Shown here one piece after another: positions 8,625 to 17,700 of a stretch of DNA of 64,000 nt. The notes below the pieces were generated by a model that did not search any database, was not told the DNA's origin, and worked only from the letters and a program-made list of their open reading frames with translations. The position numbers were made by a program, and so were the translations under genes. The stretch is from NCBI RefSeq assembly GCF_038592985.1, contig NZ_CP151951.1, positions 4,686,001 through 4,750,000 on the forward strand. Direction: 5' to 3'. The DNA comes from Paenibacillus sp. FSL R10-2782 (lineage in GTDB: Bacteria; Bacillota; Bacilli; Paenibacillales; Paenibacillaceae). Numbering within the stretch: position 1 is the stretch's first letter; every line of letters begins with the position of its first letter.

Positions 8625-8686
8625 TATATATGAGCATTTTGCATATATATACGTCCGTATCGAATTTACAAGTTACTTTATGTAAC
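8625..8686. promoter_or_regulatory. Palindromes in the monooxygenase/HxlR divergent spacer
   Basis: TATATATG-N9-CATATATA (8625-8649) and GTTAC-TTTAT-GTAAC (8672-8686) are inverted repeats in the AT-rich gap between divergent genes. They are candidate operators for the HxlR protein encoded to the right; no binding data. Confidence 0.4.
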
Positions 8687-8792
8687 AAAGTATATTTATA
8701 TCATTCAATTTCGTCAAGTTATAAATTTATGTAAAGTAAATTCATTTACTTTTAACAGTTGATCGTTAATAATAGGATCATGAGGTGATCAA

Positions 8793-9128
8793 ATGAACAT
8801 TCCGCAAATGTGCCCACGGTTTGAAAAAGCTATGGAGCTATTGAGCAAACGTTGGACGGTATTAATCGTGTTTCAACTAACTAGCGGTCCGCAACGATTT
8901 GTCGCTATCGAAAATTCAATCCCCAATTTAAGCGGGAAGGTCCTTTCCGATCGCTTGAAGGAGCTTGAAGAAGAAGGAATCATACAACGTATGGTTTATC
9001 CTGAAAAGCCGGTTCGGATCGAATACTCCCTTACGGATAAGGGACACGATTTAGCGCCATTGTTTGACCATATCGGGACTTGGGCTACCCGCTGGATTGA
9101 AGTTCTGCCAGCAATTGAGCAGCAATAA
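8793..9128 (+). CDS. HxlR-family winged-helix regulator
   Basis: 111 residues matching the HxlR family along its length: CPRFEKAMELLSKRWTVLIVFQL, then GPQRF, the recognition region NLSGKVLSDRLKELEEEGIIQRMVYPEKPVRIEYSLTDKG and a C-terminal helix. A Cys at residue 7 is placed like the redox-sensing Cys of YodB/HypR relatives. It is transcribed away from the FAD monooxygenase gene, which is its likely target. A GAGGTGAT site lies just before the ATG. Confidence 0.9.
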   Translation: MNIPQMCPRFEKAMELLSKRWTVLIVFQLTSGPQRFVAIENSIPNLSGKVLSDRLKELEEEGIIQRMVYPEKPVRIEYSLTDKGHDLAPLFDHIGTWATRWIEVLPAIEQQ

Positions 9129-9170
9129 CCTGGTTAAACCAACACGGACACAGACTGCTAACATGCCAAA

Positions 9171-9226
9171 GAACGCCTTTGCCCCAAGTACAATTCGTAC
9201 TCATGACGCAAGGCGTTCTATTTTTC
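9171..9226 (+). terminator. Terminator after the HxlR gene
   Basis: Arms AGAACGCCTT (9171-9180) and AAGGCGTTCT (9211-9220) are perfect over 10 bp, followed by ATTTTT. Confidence 0.75.
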
Positions 9227-9252
9227 ATATGACGGATTGCCCTATGATTTAC

Positions 9253-9636
9253 TTATATATCGCCACGTTGCATTTCCTCGCGTATGGACTGCACCCGCTT
9301 TTTTCCCCAATCATACATCATCTCTACAATCGGTAAAATCGTCATCCCCAGCGCGGTCATTGAATATTCCACTTTTGGGGGCACCTCGGGATACACTTCC
9401 CGGTGTACAATACCATCCTCCATCAATTCTCGCAGTTGATTGGTCAGCACTTTATGAGACAGCTTTGGAAACAGCCTTTGCAAGTCACTGAACCGGTGCG
9501 GCCCTTCCACCCCCAGATGCCATAAAATGACGACCTTCCACTTGCCGCTTAACACTGACAGGGTCAGTTCCTTTTCACAGTTATAGTCTCCGTTGACGAT
9601 TTTCTCCCGTATTTCTTCTCTCAGCGTATCAGACAT
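9253..9636 (-). CDS. HxlR-family winged-helix regulator
   Basis: 127 residues from the ATG at 9636 ([12 protein letters not shown]), preceded by GAAGGAG; an in-frame ATG at 9729 would add 31 unlikely residues. The family core is clear: [78 protein letters not shown]. It is divergent from the DJ-1/PfpI gene, with two compact palindromes between, so it probably represses that gene in response to reactive electrophiles or oxidants, as for other HxlR proteins. The C-terminus is basic. Confidence 0.9.
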   Translation of the reverse strand: MSDTLREEIREKIVNGDYNCEKELTLSVLSGKWKVVILWHLGVEGPHRFSDLQRLFPKLSHKVLTNQLRELMEDGIVHREVYPEVPPKVEYSMTALGMTILPIVEMMYDWGKKRVQSIREEMQRGDI

Positions 9637-9696
9637 ATATCGGTTAACTCCTTCTATTCCATCATGATCTTGTACCGTACTTGCTTCATAATTGTA

Positions 9697-9727
9697 ACCT
9701 GCAGGTAACCTCCGCACTTGAAAGTGC
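9697..9727. promoter_or_regulatory. Candidate HxlR operators before the DJ-1 gene
   Basis: Two palindromes lie next to each other: ACCTGCAGGT (9697-9706) and GCACTT-GA-AAGTGC (9714-9727). The second ends five bases before the -35 box at 9732. Confidence 0.55.
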
Positions 9728-9731
9728 ATTC

Positions 9732-9760
9732 TTCACAGCCGAACGAAACCATCCTACAAT
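9732..9760 (+). promoter_or_regulatory. Promoter of the DJ-1/PfpI gene
   Basis: -35 TTCACA (9732-9737) and -10 TACAAT (9755-9760) with a 17-bp spacer, 37 bp before the start codon. Confidence 0.6.
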
Positions 9761-9796
9761 AATAGATATCGTTTCACATTCAAGGAGGAATGAAGT

Positions 9797-10315
9797 ATGA
9801 GTAAAAAGGCTCTTTTTATTATACCCCCGGAACGCTTTAATGAAGATGAATTGTTTAAACCGAAGGAAGCGCTGGAGCAAGCAGGCGTTACTGTGACGCT
9901 GGCCAGTACCCAAACAGGCGAAATTACTGGTGACTACAATGGGAAAGCAACCGCGAATCTGGTTATTACAGACGCGGTCCCTACTGATTATGACGTAGTC
10001 GCTGTAATCGGCGGATCAGGCACGAATGATCATCTGTGGAACAACGCGGATCTCCAAGCCCTGCTGAAACAAACGCATGAGCAAAAAATTCTGTTGTCCG
10101 GCATCTGCGCAGGCTCTGTAGCCGTGGCCCAAACCGGGCTGCTATCCGGCAGAACGGCTGCATGCTATCCGGTGGATGTGCAAAAGGATCAGCTCCAGAC
10201 GCATCAAGTCGAATATGTGACTCAGCATGTGGTTGCCCATAGCGACATCATCACTGCTGATGGTCCAGACGGCGCACAAGAATTTGGCGAAGCCCTCGTC
10301 CATGCCTTGCAGTAG
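9797..10315 (+). CDS. DJ-1/PfpI family protein
   Basis: 172 residues. The family nucleophile elbow ILLSGICAGSVAVAQ supplies the reactive Cys; EDELFKPKEALEQAGVTVTLAS and AVIGGSGTNDHLWNN are other conserved blocks. DJ-1/PfpI members include glyoxalases, chaperones and peptidases; the exact activity cannot be read from sequence. An AAGGAGG site precedes the ATG. Divergence from an HxlR regulator suggests induction by oxidative or carbonyl stress. The gene ends 36 bp before the convergent DUF1835 gene. Confidence 0.9.
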   Translation: MSKKALFIIPPERFNEDELFKPKEALEQAGVTVTLASTQTGEITGDYNGKATANLVITDAVPTDYDVVAVIGGSGTNDHLWNNADLQALLKQTHEQKILLSGICAGSVAVAQTGLLSGRTAACYPVDVQKDQLQTHQVEYVTQHVVAHSDIITADGPDGAQEFGEALVHALQ

Positions 10316-10350
10316 GTTCGAGCCGAGTCCCAACATTATAGGTAATACGA

Positions 10351-11418
10351 TCAAGCATTTTCAGGTCCTTTTTTTATTGGACTTGGAGATGCTTTCTTTC
10401 TAATACTATAACGTCTCATGGCTCCTGGGACTCCCTTGATTTCCAGCATTCCCTCATAAATCAGGGCTCGAAGCCGATATTCGAAAAATTCATCTCCCAT
10501 CTGCTGATCCAGGTGTCCCATAGCTTCTCCGATCACTCTTGCTGATTTGATAAAATCAGGCTGTGCTTGCTGCTTGTACAACTTATCCACCTTACTCAAA
10601 ATATAGGTGTCATAGTAGTTTTCTTCTACACTAACGATGCTTCCATCCTTCCATATACGTAGCACCTCAGGCTTCATCGCCAGCTCACACCATTCTTCCG
10701 CCATTCGTTCTCTTTCTTCTGGTGTTAAAGAAATACCCTTGTCCTCTTGACTTAGAATAGCTTGTAGTTTGTCAGCAGGTATCTCGCCTGATCGTAAGCC
10801 TGTAGCTTCCGGACGTTTAAATACACGTCTGTAAGCATCTGCCGCATTTTTAATCCGAATATCGTTAGACCTATTCCTCAGCAGGTACATGCTTAAACGA
10901 AGCCCCACCTGCTCAGGCACATTGCTCCCTGTCCAGATCGTAATGTCCGCCTGCGCTGGAATAGCAGCAAACTGCTTCAGCAACAGAAAATCATCCCTTT
11001 CAGCATCCTCATCATGCTCATCATAAATATAATCTCTGAACCATTCCCGCCGTTGCCTACGCCCCATTTCCTGCTGAAGCTGCCCCAATGGGCCAATGGC
11101 ATAGTTATCCCGAAAAGAAATAACCCGATGTGTATCTTCCCATCCCAGTTGTTTGAGTGCTATTTTCATACTCCCTGCAAAAGAATCGCCAATCACAATA
11201 TGCACCTGCGTACCACCCTCGTCAGGCTCCCACCATGAGCGTCTATTTTGAGTCTCAAGCAAGTAATCATATAACTCTGACACTTGCTCATACAAATCAT
11301 CTTTAGAAGCTTCCTTCCGTTTCACAGCTTCTGTCACTTGTAAGATGTCTATCAGCCATAATCTTTGTTCACCCGCAGTCATGCTGCGAATTGCCTCCAC
11401 AAATCCTTTATTCTCCAT
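10351..11418 (-). CDS. DUF1835 domain-containing protein
   Basis: 355 residues. The DUF1835 block lies at about residues 70-200 (VHIVIGDSFAGSMKIALKQLG, VISFRDNYAIGPL, TIWTGSNVPEQVGLRLSMYLLRNRS). The C-terminal third (DFIKSARVIGEAMGHL, GDEFFEYRLRALIYEGMLEIKGVPGAMRRYSI) fits the associated DUF3658-type domain. Cytosolic, highly charged and without a signal peptide. Function is unknown for the family. An AAGGAGAAG site lies before the ATG. It is divergent from a DUF1275 membrane protein gene. Confidence 0.85.
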   Translation of the reverse strand: MENKGFVEAIRSMTAGEQRLWLIDILQVTEAVKRKEASKDDLYEQVSELYDYLLETQNRRSWWEPDEGGTQVHIVIGDSFAGSMKIALKQLGWEDTHRVISFRDNYAIGPLGQLQQEMGRRQRREWFRDYIYDEHDEDAERDDFLLLKQFAAIPAQADITIWTGSNVPEQVGLRLSMYLLRNRSNDIRIKNAADAYRRVFKRPEATGLRSGEIPADKLQAILSQEDKGISLTPEERERMAEEWCELAMKPEVLRIWKDGSIVSVEENYYDTYILSKVDKLYKQQAQPDFIKSARVIGEAMGHLDQQMGDEFFEYRLRALIYEGMLEIKGVPGAMRRYSIRKKASPSPIKKGPENA

Positions 11419-11469
11419 GACTTCTTCTCCTTTTACACCTGTTTTTTCGTGCCGCAGTGTCCAATGGAA

Positions 11470-11498
11470 TTGTCGAATCGGAATAGTCGTGCTATGTT
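11470..11498 (+). promoter_or_regulatory. Promoter of the DUF1275 gene
   Basis: -35 TTGTCG (11470-11475) and -10 TATGTT (11493-11498) with a 17-bp spacer, about 37 bp before the start. Confidence 0.5.
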
Positions 11499-11534
11499 AG
11501 AGGAATCGACGTTGTAGCATAGGAGGCTTATGCC

Positions 11535-12239
11535 GTGAATATGAAAGGCAAAATCCATTTACATCAAGTAACGTCCGAATCGTTACGACTGGGCGCCTTA
11601 CTTTCTTTAGTAGGAGGGTTTCTGGACACATACACGTTTGTCGGAAGAGATGGCGTGTTCGCCAATGCACAGACAGGCAATATCGTGCTGCTGGCTGTCA
11701 AAGCCATTCAGGGAAACTGGGGTCAGGCGTTAGCTCATATCCCGCCCCTGATCGCCTTTTCACTGGGTGTTTTTGTAGCCGAGGGAATTAAGAGAAAATC
11801 CACCCACCGTCTGACACCGGACTGGGCCCGTGCCATTCTACTGCTGGAAATTTTCATTTTTTTTATCGTGGGTCTGATTCCGCAGTCGGTTCCCAATACG
11901 GTGGTGACGGTGATCGTCTCATTCGTTGCTTCTGTACAAATGACTTCCTTCCGCAAGCTCATTGATGCGCCGTACACCTCCACCGTCAGCACGGGGAACC
12001 TCAGATCTGCGACAGAGGCGATGTATATCGCCATTACGACCAAGGACACGAATGCTGCCATTCGTGCCATGCGTTACGGTGTCATCCTGACCACCTTTCT
12101 GATCGGAGCTTTTCTGGGAGGATTTTTGACGTTGGCTATTGGAGATAAAGCCATCTGGGGCGCTGTAGTGGCACTCATTTTTTCTTTTATTTTATTTACG
12201 GAAAAAGAACATAAGTGGAAGCTACCCCTGAGCCACTAA
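11535..12239 (+). CDS. YoaK/DUF1275 family membrane protein
   Basis: 234 residues with about six hydrophobic segments. The opening GALLSLVGGFLDTYTFVGRDGVFANAQTGNIVLLAV is the DUF1275 signature, and FRKLIDAPYTSTVSTGNLRSATEAM is the second conserved half, giving an internal two-fold repeat. The family is of unknown function and probably a small transporter. AGGAGG at 11521-11526 lies 8 nt before the GTG at 11535, which I prefer over the ATG at 11541. It ends 8 bp before the convergent alaX gene. Confidence 0.88.
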   Translation: MNMKGKIHLHQVTSESLRLGALLSLVGGFLDTYTFVGRDGVFANAQTGNIVLLAVKAIQGNWGQALAHIPPLIAFSLGVFVAEGIKRKSTHRLTPDWARAILLLEIFIFFIVGLIPQSVPNTVVTVIVSFVASVQMTSFRKLIDAPYTSTVSTGNLRSATEAMYIAITTKDTNAAIRAMRYGVILTTFLIGAFLGGFLTLAIGDKAIWGAVVALIFSFILFTEKEHKWKLPLSH

Positions 12240-12246
12240 TCCTGCA

Positions 12247-13422
12247 TTAGCCCTGAATAAACTGCCGCTGGGCGGTTTCAAAAAAGTTCAAAAGGTCTTC
12301 ACGTGACGAAAACGCTGCCTGAGCCGATTGGTTGCTGCCGCCACCCTTTCCCTGAAACGCGCCCAGATGCTCTTTAAAATACGCCCCGCAGGCAACATCC
12401 TGTGTGCCGTTATGCGTCAGAATGATTTTGTTTTCTGCTGTGGTGGCTAATATTACAAGTAAATCATGTTCAGATGTCAGCTTGACAGCCATTTGCTGTA
12501 ATTCCTGAAGGGCTTTTTGTTCAAAAATATGAGCCAAAACGTTCCCCTGAACAGCAGAAAGCAACTCTGCTGTCTGATACGAAGTATTTTCTTCTTGCAG
12601 GATGTCCACTTGCGCCTTGAGCTGCTTATGCTCCTGCTCCCACTTTTCAAAGCGGGTCAAGATATCCTTGCGCCCGGTATTAAACTTCGAAGACAGCACG
12701 TCCAAAATCTGAAGACTTTCGTTAAAATCCTGAAGCGCGCGAACGCCGCATTTAAAATGGATTCTCGCCAGCCCCTTTTGCTTCTCCCATTTCAGACATT
12801 TGATCATTCCAATTTCTCCGGTTCGGCCGACATGTGTACCGCCGCAAGCATTGTATTCAATACCTTCAATCTCGACAAAGCGGATATTCTCCGTTACTTT
12901 TGGCATTTTCACAAGTGGAATGTCCTTCAATTGCTCATTCGTTACAACATAACTATGGATGCTGCGGTTACTATAGATTTGCCGATTCACTTCCTGCTCG
13001 ATGGCGGATAACTGCGCAGGTGTCAGCTCAGAACAGTTTACATCAATTGTGGCGTACTCTTGTCCCAGATGAAAGCTTTCCGTCTGCGCTCCCAGCAATT
13101 CCCGACAAATCGCCGACAGCAAATGCTGTCCACTATGCTGCTGCATATGATCAAATCTGCGCTCCCAATCCAACGTACAAGCTACCTTTTCATCTTCCGG
13201 CAAACGTTCAACCTGATGCCAAATATCGCCCTCCTCCAGAAAAACATCCATCACCGGAATGCCCTGAATCGTTCCCGTATCACATGGCTGACCCCCTCCA
13301 TGCGGATAAAAAGCCGTTTCCTCCAGCATAACAAAATTTCCGCCGTCTCTTTCCATGCTGCGAGTAATATAAGTCTCCCACTCCGTAAGGGTCGGAGAAG
13401 AGTAGTATAGTTTTGTTGTCAT
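12247..13422 (-). CDS. Alanyl-tRNA editing protein AlaX-L
   Basis: 391 residues: a free-standing relative of the AlaRS editing domain plus a C-terminal DHHA1 domain, so the long (AlaX-L) form. Zinc ligands are visible in HMQQHSGQHLLSA and NACGGTH. FYPHGGGQPCDTG opens the domain, residues about 230-290 look like a coiled coil, and GAFQGKGGGSNQSAQA is the DHHA1 glycine-rich end. It hydrolyses mischarged seryl- or glycyl-tRNA(Ala). No aminoacylation domain is present, so it is not AlaS. An isolated gene in a convergent/tandem setting. Confidence 0.9.
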   Translation of the reverse strand: MTTKLYYSSPTLTEWETYITRSMERDGGNFVMLEETAFYPHGGGQPCDTGTIQGIPVMDVFLEEGDIWHQVERLPEDEKVACTLDWERRFDHMQQHSGQHLLSAICRELLGAQTESFHLGQEYATIDVNCSELTPAQLSAIEQEVNRQIYSNRSIHSYVVTNEQLKDIPLVKMPKVTENIRFVEIEGIEYNACGGTHVGRTGEIGMIKCLKWEKQKGLARIHFKCGVRALQDFNESLQILDVLSSKFNTGRKDILTRFEKWEQEHKQLKAQVDILQEENTSYQTAELLSAVQGNVLAHIFEQKALQELQQMAVKLTSEHDLLVILATTAENKIILTHNGTQDVACGAYFKEHLGAFQGKGGGSNQSAQAAFSSREDLLNFFETAQRQFIQG

Positions 13423-13444
13423 TCAAGGTTCCTCACTTTGGATT

Positions 13445-14320
13445 TCAATTTTTAAAAAACGTCTCCATTTTTTGAATAAAGGCTTTTGCGGCTGGACCTA
13501 CATATTTATCTACACGATAAAACATTTCCAAATGTCGGGTAGGCGCATGCTTGATCGGAATCGCGCGAATCCCCAGTGACCCGAAGCTTTCAATCAGTTG
13601 GCTCGGCTGAATCGTAGCTCCTATGCCTTCTTTCACCAGTTGAAACAGGGACGTTGCTGAGCCTGTTTCCATCAAAGGATGGATTAAAATCCCCTGATCT
13701 TCACACCAACGATCCACCAGATCACGCCCGACAAACCCTTTGGGATACATCACTAAAGGCATGTTTGCCAAGTCTTCCGGTACAATTATATCTTTGTCTG
13801 CTAAATCATGTTCTGTATTTACATACAAGCTGTGCGTTTCCGTATAAAAAGGGATGCGGTGCAAACGGTGATCCGAATGAAGCCCCAAGCCTACTCCAAT
13901 ATCCACTTTATTATCGAGCACTTCATTGTAAATATCAATCGAGGGAATGACCTGAACCTTCGTATGAGGAAACTCCTTGTGAAAGCTGATCAGTATAGGA
14001 GTCAGTCGATAATCCAGATCAGAGGGCAGAACCGCAACACGTAAATGACCGTTATGGAGATGGGTCAGATCAGATATAGCGTTTTTTGCATTTTCCAATT
14101 GCTGAATGACTTGTGAAGCGTAGTGCTCCAAAAGCTCGCCTGCTTCCGTCTTTACGGTTTTCTTGCCGATACGGTCGAACAAAGGGACCCCCACCTCATC
14201 CTCTAATACCCGTATTTGCTGGCTCAGCGTAGGCTGCGAAATCCCCAGCTTGTAGGCGGCCTCAGAAAAATGCAGCTCTTTGCACAATCGAAGAAAATAT
14301 TGCAATTGCCGTATTTCCAT
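13445..14320 (-). CDS. LysR-family regulator
   Basis: 291 residues from the ATG at 14320 (MEIRQLQYFLRL), preceded by GGAGG; an ATG at 14341 is in frame but lacks a site. The winged HTH covers residues 1-60 (LHFSEAAYKLGISQPTLSQQIRVLEDEVGVPLFDR) and the substrate-binding domain follows (LRVAVLPSDLDYRLTPILISF). It is similar to CynR/CysB-type activators. It is divergent from the CynX-like transporter gene and a LysR-box palindrome lies in the spacer, so this transporter is the probable target. Confidence 0.9.
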   Translation of the reverse strand: MEIRQLQYFLRLCKELHFSEAAYKLGISQPTLSQQIRVLEDEVGVPLFDRIGKKTVKTEAGELLEHYASQVIQQLENAKNAISDLTHLHNGHLRVAVLPSDLDYRLTPILISFHKEFPHTKVQVIPSIDIYNEVLDNKVDIGVGLGLHSDHRLHRIPFYTETHSLYVNTEHDLADKDIIVPEDLANMPLVMYPKGFVGRDLVDRWCEDQGILIHPLMETGSATSLFQLVKEGIGATIQPSQLIESFGSLGIRAIPIKHAPTRHLEMFYRVDKYVGPAAKAFIQKMETFFKN

Positions 14321-14339
14321 AGAACCTCGCCTCCGAATC

Positions 14340-14354
14340 ATAGTTTATAACTAT
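14340..14354. promoter_or_regulatory. LysR-type operator
   Basis: ATAGT-TTATA-ACTAT is a perfect 5-5-5 inverted repeat containing the T-N11-A motif of LysR boxes. It lies 20 bp upstream of the LysR start in the divergent spacer. Confidence 0.6.
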
Positions 14355-14437
14355 TGTTTATATAGAATAAATAGTATTGATCTATTATATAGCGAAATCT
14401 ACAATGAATTCAATGTTAAAGAAAAGAGGCGATTTGT

Positions 14438-15598
14438 ATGCGTTTGGTGTATCTCATCCTGATTATATTTTTTATCTCCTTAAATTTAAGACCCTCCATT
14501 ACGTCCGTCGGGCCTTTACTGGATATCATTCAAGCTCATTTGGGATTAAGCGGGGTGAACGCCAGTTTAATCACGGCGCTGCCTATTTTTTGTATGGGCC
14601 TCTTCTCTCTGTCATCTATCTGGCTCCAGCGTCGCTTAGGTATTGAAAGGTCTTTGCTTGCAGCTATGTTGTTGATCCTCATAGCCACGTTCCTGCGCAT
14701 GTTCGTTCATCATACTTCCTTCCTGCTCGCTACCGCTATATTCTCTGGAATAGGTATCGGAATCGCAGGCCCCTTGGTTGCGGGGTTTATCAAAAAATAT
14801 TTTCCCGAGAAACCAGGGTTAACCGGGCTTTATTCCGTTTCCATGGTAATCGGAGCAGCCGTTGCATCCAGCTTTTCTGTCCCACTTTTCCGGCAAATGG
14901 ACTCTTGGCAGCACGCTCTAAGCTTCTGGAGCATTTTAGCGGTTCCCGCTGTGCTACTCCTTCTTCCCCTGCTTCAAAAAAGAGAAGCACCTGCAAAAAA
15001 ACTGCGGATTTCATCTTTCTCGATCAGGAATAAACGGGTACATTTATTTACTTTATTTTTTGGCTGTATGGCGGGTATTTTTTACGCTGTGACTGCTTGG
15101 CTGGCCCCCATCGCGCAAGCTGCGGGTTTAGACCATGCTCAATCCGGTATGGTGCTTACCCTATTTACCCTGATTCAAATCCCGGTAAGCTTCTCCATTC
15201 CTCTTCTTGCCGGTAAATCAGGAAACAGAACAACATGGCTGCTTCTATGTGGTCTATCTGAATTGATCGGCATTGTCCTGTTGATGACACACTCTTCTCC
15301 CTGGGTGGCTGCTATTTTCCTGGGCATCGGCGCTGGTGGACTGTTTCCTTTAGCGCTACTCATTCCAATCGAAGAAGCAGTGCATACAGAAGAAGCCACC
15401 TCATGGTCTGCCATGATGCAATTTGGAGGATATTTGCTAGGCTCTCTGGGACCTGCCTTGATCGGGCTGAGCCTCGACCTTTTTCAGACATTTACACCAA
15501 CCTTGTTCATACTGGCTATGATCATATGTACGATGATGGTGGTGGGCTTAAAAATAGGGAACAAAGCTAAACTTCCGCTTTCCGATAAAATTTTATAA
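14438..15598 (+). CDS. MFS transporter, CynX/NimT type
   Basis: 386 residues with about 12 predicted membrane segments. The opening FISLNLRPSITSVGPLL followed by GLSGVNASLITALPIFCMG is characteristic of the CynX/NimT (cyanate/nitroimidazole) group of major facilitator proteins. IGIGIAGPLVAGFIKKYFPEKPGLTGLYS fits the helix 4-5 region. Substrate is unknown. AGAGGCG precedes the ATG. Divergent from the LysR regulator, an arrangement common for this subfamily. Confidence 0.88.
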   Translation: MRLVYLILIIFFISLNLRPSITSVGPLLDIIQAHLGLSGVNASLITALPIFCMGLFSLSSIWLQRRLGIERSLLAAMLLILIATFLRMFVHHTSFLLATAIFSGIGIGIAGPLVAGFIKKYFPEKPGLTGLYSVSMVIGAAVASSFSVPLFRQMDSWQHALSFWSILAVPAVLLLLPLLQKREAPAKKLRISSFSIRNKRVHLFTLFFGCMAGIFYAVTAWLAPIAQAAGLDHAQSGMVLTLFTLIQIPVSFSIPLLAGKSGNRTTWLLLCGLSELIGIVLLMTHSSPWVAAIFLGIGAGGLFPLALLIPIEEAVHTEEATSWSAMMQFGGYLLGSLGPALIGLSLDLFQTFTPTLFILAMIICTMMVVGLKIGNKAKLPLSDKIL

Positions 15599-15716
15599 AC
15601 TCCGTAAACAAAGAATCTCATTAAAATTTAGCTTGTAATTTAAATATTATTGTATTATGATTAGCCCGCTAACAAAATTTTGAATTGTAATAACTTCCAG
15701 CAGAAAGGAGAACCCT

Positions 15717-16247
15717 ATGGATTTTGATTTACGGGATTTGCCCACTCGTGAAACACTTCAAGAATTTTCCAAGCGTATTCCCGAGATTGATATCAAAGCC
15801 ACAGAAGCCATGCTATTCTTTATGCGCGTATCCTCCAGTGCTTTTAAAGTTAGCTTTGAGGGCTTTGAACAATTCGGTATATCTCATGGAAAATTTTCAA
15901 TATTAATTCTCTTGTACCGAAACATGAACATAGGACTGATGGCTACAGAGCTTGCGGAGAAAGTGGGAATAAGCAAACCTACTGTTACCGGACTCATTGA
16001 CCGCTTAGAGCGCGATGGTCTTGTCCTTAGACAAAGTCACCCTTCTGACCGTCGTATGAGCATCGTTAAACTGACTGATCAAGGGACAGAACTGATGGAG
16101 CGGCTTCTGCCTGTACATTTTACAAGCACCTCCAGGCTGATGAGCCACCTATCCACCAATGAAAAAGAGTTATTGCTGATGTTACTGCAAAAAATAGAAC
16201 TCGGCATTCCCCAAGCACAAGAACTATATAAAAAAGTGAAACCTTAA
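15717..16247 (+). CDS. MarR-family regulator
   Basis: 176 residues. A central winged HTH (MATELAEKVGISKPTVTGLIDRLERDGLVLRQSHPSDRRMSIVKLTDQG) lies at about residues 68-125, with dimerisation helices on either side. GAAAGGAG precedes the ATG. It is followed, after a spacer with a perfect 11-bp inverted repeat, by an HlyD-type adaptor and an ABC-2 permease, so it is probably the local repressor of that export pair. Confidence 0.9.
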   Translation: MDFDLRDLPTRETLQEFSKRIPEIDIKATEAMLFFMRVSSSAFKVSFEGFEQFGISHGKFSILILLYRNMNIGLMATELAEKVGISKPTVTGLIDRLERDGLVLRQSHPSDRRMSIVKLTDQGTELMERLLPVHFTSTSRLMSHLSTNEKELLLMLLQKIELGIPQAQELYKKVKP

Positions 16248-16296
16248 TAACTCTAAAATCTACGCTTTAGTTAGCCGGGTTACTTTTTAATTTTAA

Positions 16297-16329
16297 AATA
16301 AATAATATCTACATACCCTATTATTTATT
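16297..16329. promoter_or_regulatory. Inverted repeat upstream of the export genes
   Basis: AATAAATAATA (16297-16307) and TATTATTTATT (16319-16329) form a perfect 11-bp inverted repeat with an 11-bp centre. It is a candidate MarR operator between the MarR gene and the HlyD gene. Confidence 0.5.
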
Positions 16330-16380
16330 CTATCTTCATGCCTAATCCAATTGATTAACTTAAAGGAGCGTATTTACTCA

Positions 16381-17700
16381 ATGAATCGCACACAAGTCAC
16401 CAGTCTCATTATTCCTCTAATTTCTATTGCCTGTCTGATTGGCGGAGGTTTTCTGCTTCAAACCAACGGACAAGACCAAGTCAACGCTTCACGATCTGTT
16501 AAAGGTACAACCCTGAATTCCGACAGCATTCATGTATCCTTTGAACAAGTAGGCGGAAAAGTCCTCAGCATTCCAGTAAAAGAGGAAACTCCCGTAAAAA
16601 AGGGGGCTATCCTTATGACGCTGGACGCCAAAGATGTAGATTTGCAAATTGAGCAACTACGAACACAAATTGCCCAGTTCAATACACAGATCAGCCAACA
16701 GCAAAAATCAATTGACTTAGGTTATGCACGAGCTGCAACTCAGGAAAAGCAGGCACAGCTCGATATTGCACAATCCCAAGTAACTCAAAGCAAGAGTCAA
16801 GCAGCATTGCAGCGGGCAGAAGCCGCTGAGCGTCAAGCCACAGCAGCGGAAAAGCATGTCAATGATGGTGCTCGACATGAGGACATTCAGCAACAGCGAA
16901 TTGCAGTAGCCTCCGCAACCAAAAGCGTTCAGACGGCCCAAATTAACTATAATCGTAACAAAGCACTATATGATGCAGGCAGTGTATCCAAAGCTGCATT
17001 GGATGATGCCGAGTCATCATTGACTTTAGCTAAAAATCAGTTGAGTCAGCAACAAGAGTCTCTGCAAAAGCTGCTCAATGGCGCAACCACAGAAGAACGA
17101 ATGCAAGCCAAAGAGCAAACGACACAAGCATCTGTTGCTGTAAAACAAGCAGCGGAAGAAATTCGTGGTGCCCAATTGTCCGTGGATCGTTCCAAAACAC
17201 AACTGGAAACCATTCAGCAAAGTCGTCAACAGCTAGCAGATCAGAAGCTGGCCGTTGATCTTCTACAGCAACAAAAGGAAACACAGGAAGTCCAGCTTAA
17301 AACGCTATTACTCAAAAAAGAACGTCTGGTGTTGAAAGCACCGCAGGATGGCAAGATCACTGCTATCAGTACCAAAGTGGGCGAAAATGTGGGACAAGGG
17401 TCTCCCGTTATTACTTTAGAAACCAACGAGTTATATTACGATCTCTATGTGAGCGAAGATCAAGTGGGGAAATTTAAAGCCAATAAAGAAGTTAAAACCC
17501 ACATCTCGGCTCTAAATAAGGATTTGCAAGGTGTTGTACGCTATGTTACATCTGCACCACAATTCGCTAATGTAAAAATGTCTCGTGAAAAAGGTGAGGC
17601 GGATACCGCTACATTCCAAGTACGTGTATATGTACCAAAAGAATCTACTTTGCTACCGGGTATGACAGTTGAGGTGAATACTGATGAAATCTCTTCGTGA
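16381..17700 (+). CDS. HlyD-family periplasmic adaptor/secretion protein
   Basis: 439 residues. One N-terminal membrane anchor (about residues 8-25), a short biotinyl-lipoyl half (HVSFEQVGGKVLSIPVKEETPVKKGAILMTLD), a long Gln/Ala-rich coiled coil (about 80-310), the second lipoyl half (LVLKAPQDGKITAISTKVGENVGQGSPVITLE) and a beta-barrel. The start at 16381 is set by AAGGAG; an upstream TTG at 16351 lacks one. Such adaptors link inner-membrane transporters to the outside. The stop overlaps the permease gene by 17 bp, indicating coupled translation. Confidence 0.9.
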   Translation: MNRTQVTSLIIPLISIACLIGGGFLLQTNGQDQVNASRSVKGTTLNSDSIHVSFEQVGGKVLSIPVKEETPVKKGAILMTLDAKDVDLQIEQLRTQIAQFNTQISQQQKSIDLGYARAATQEKQAQLDIAQSQVTQSKSQAALQRAEAAERQATAAEKHVNDGARHEDIQQQRIAVASATKSVQTAQINYNRNKALYDAGSVSKAALDDAESSLTLAKNQLSQQQESLQKLLNGATTEERMQAKEQTTQASVAVKQAAEEIRGAQLSVDRSKTQLETIQQSRQQLADQKLAVDLLQQQKETQEVQLKTLLLKKERLVLKAPQDGKITAISTKVGENVGQGSPVITLETNELYYDLYVSEDQVGKFKANKEVKTHISALNKDLQGVVRYVTSAPQFANVKMSREKGEADTATFQVRVYVPKESTLLPGMTVEVNTDEISS

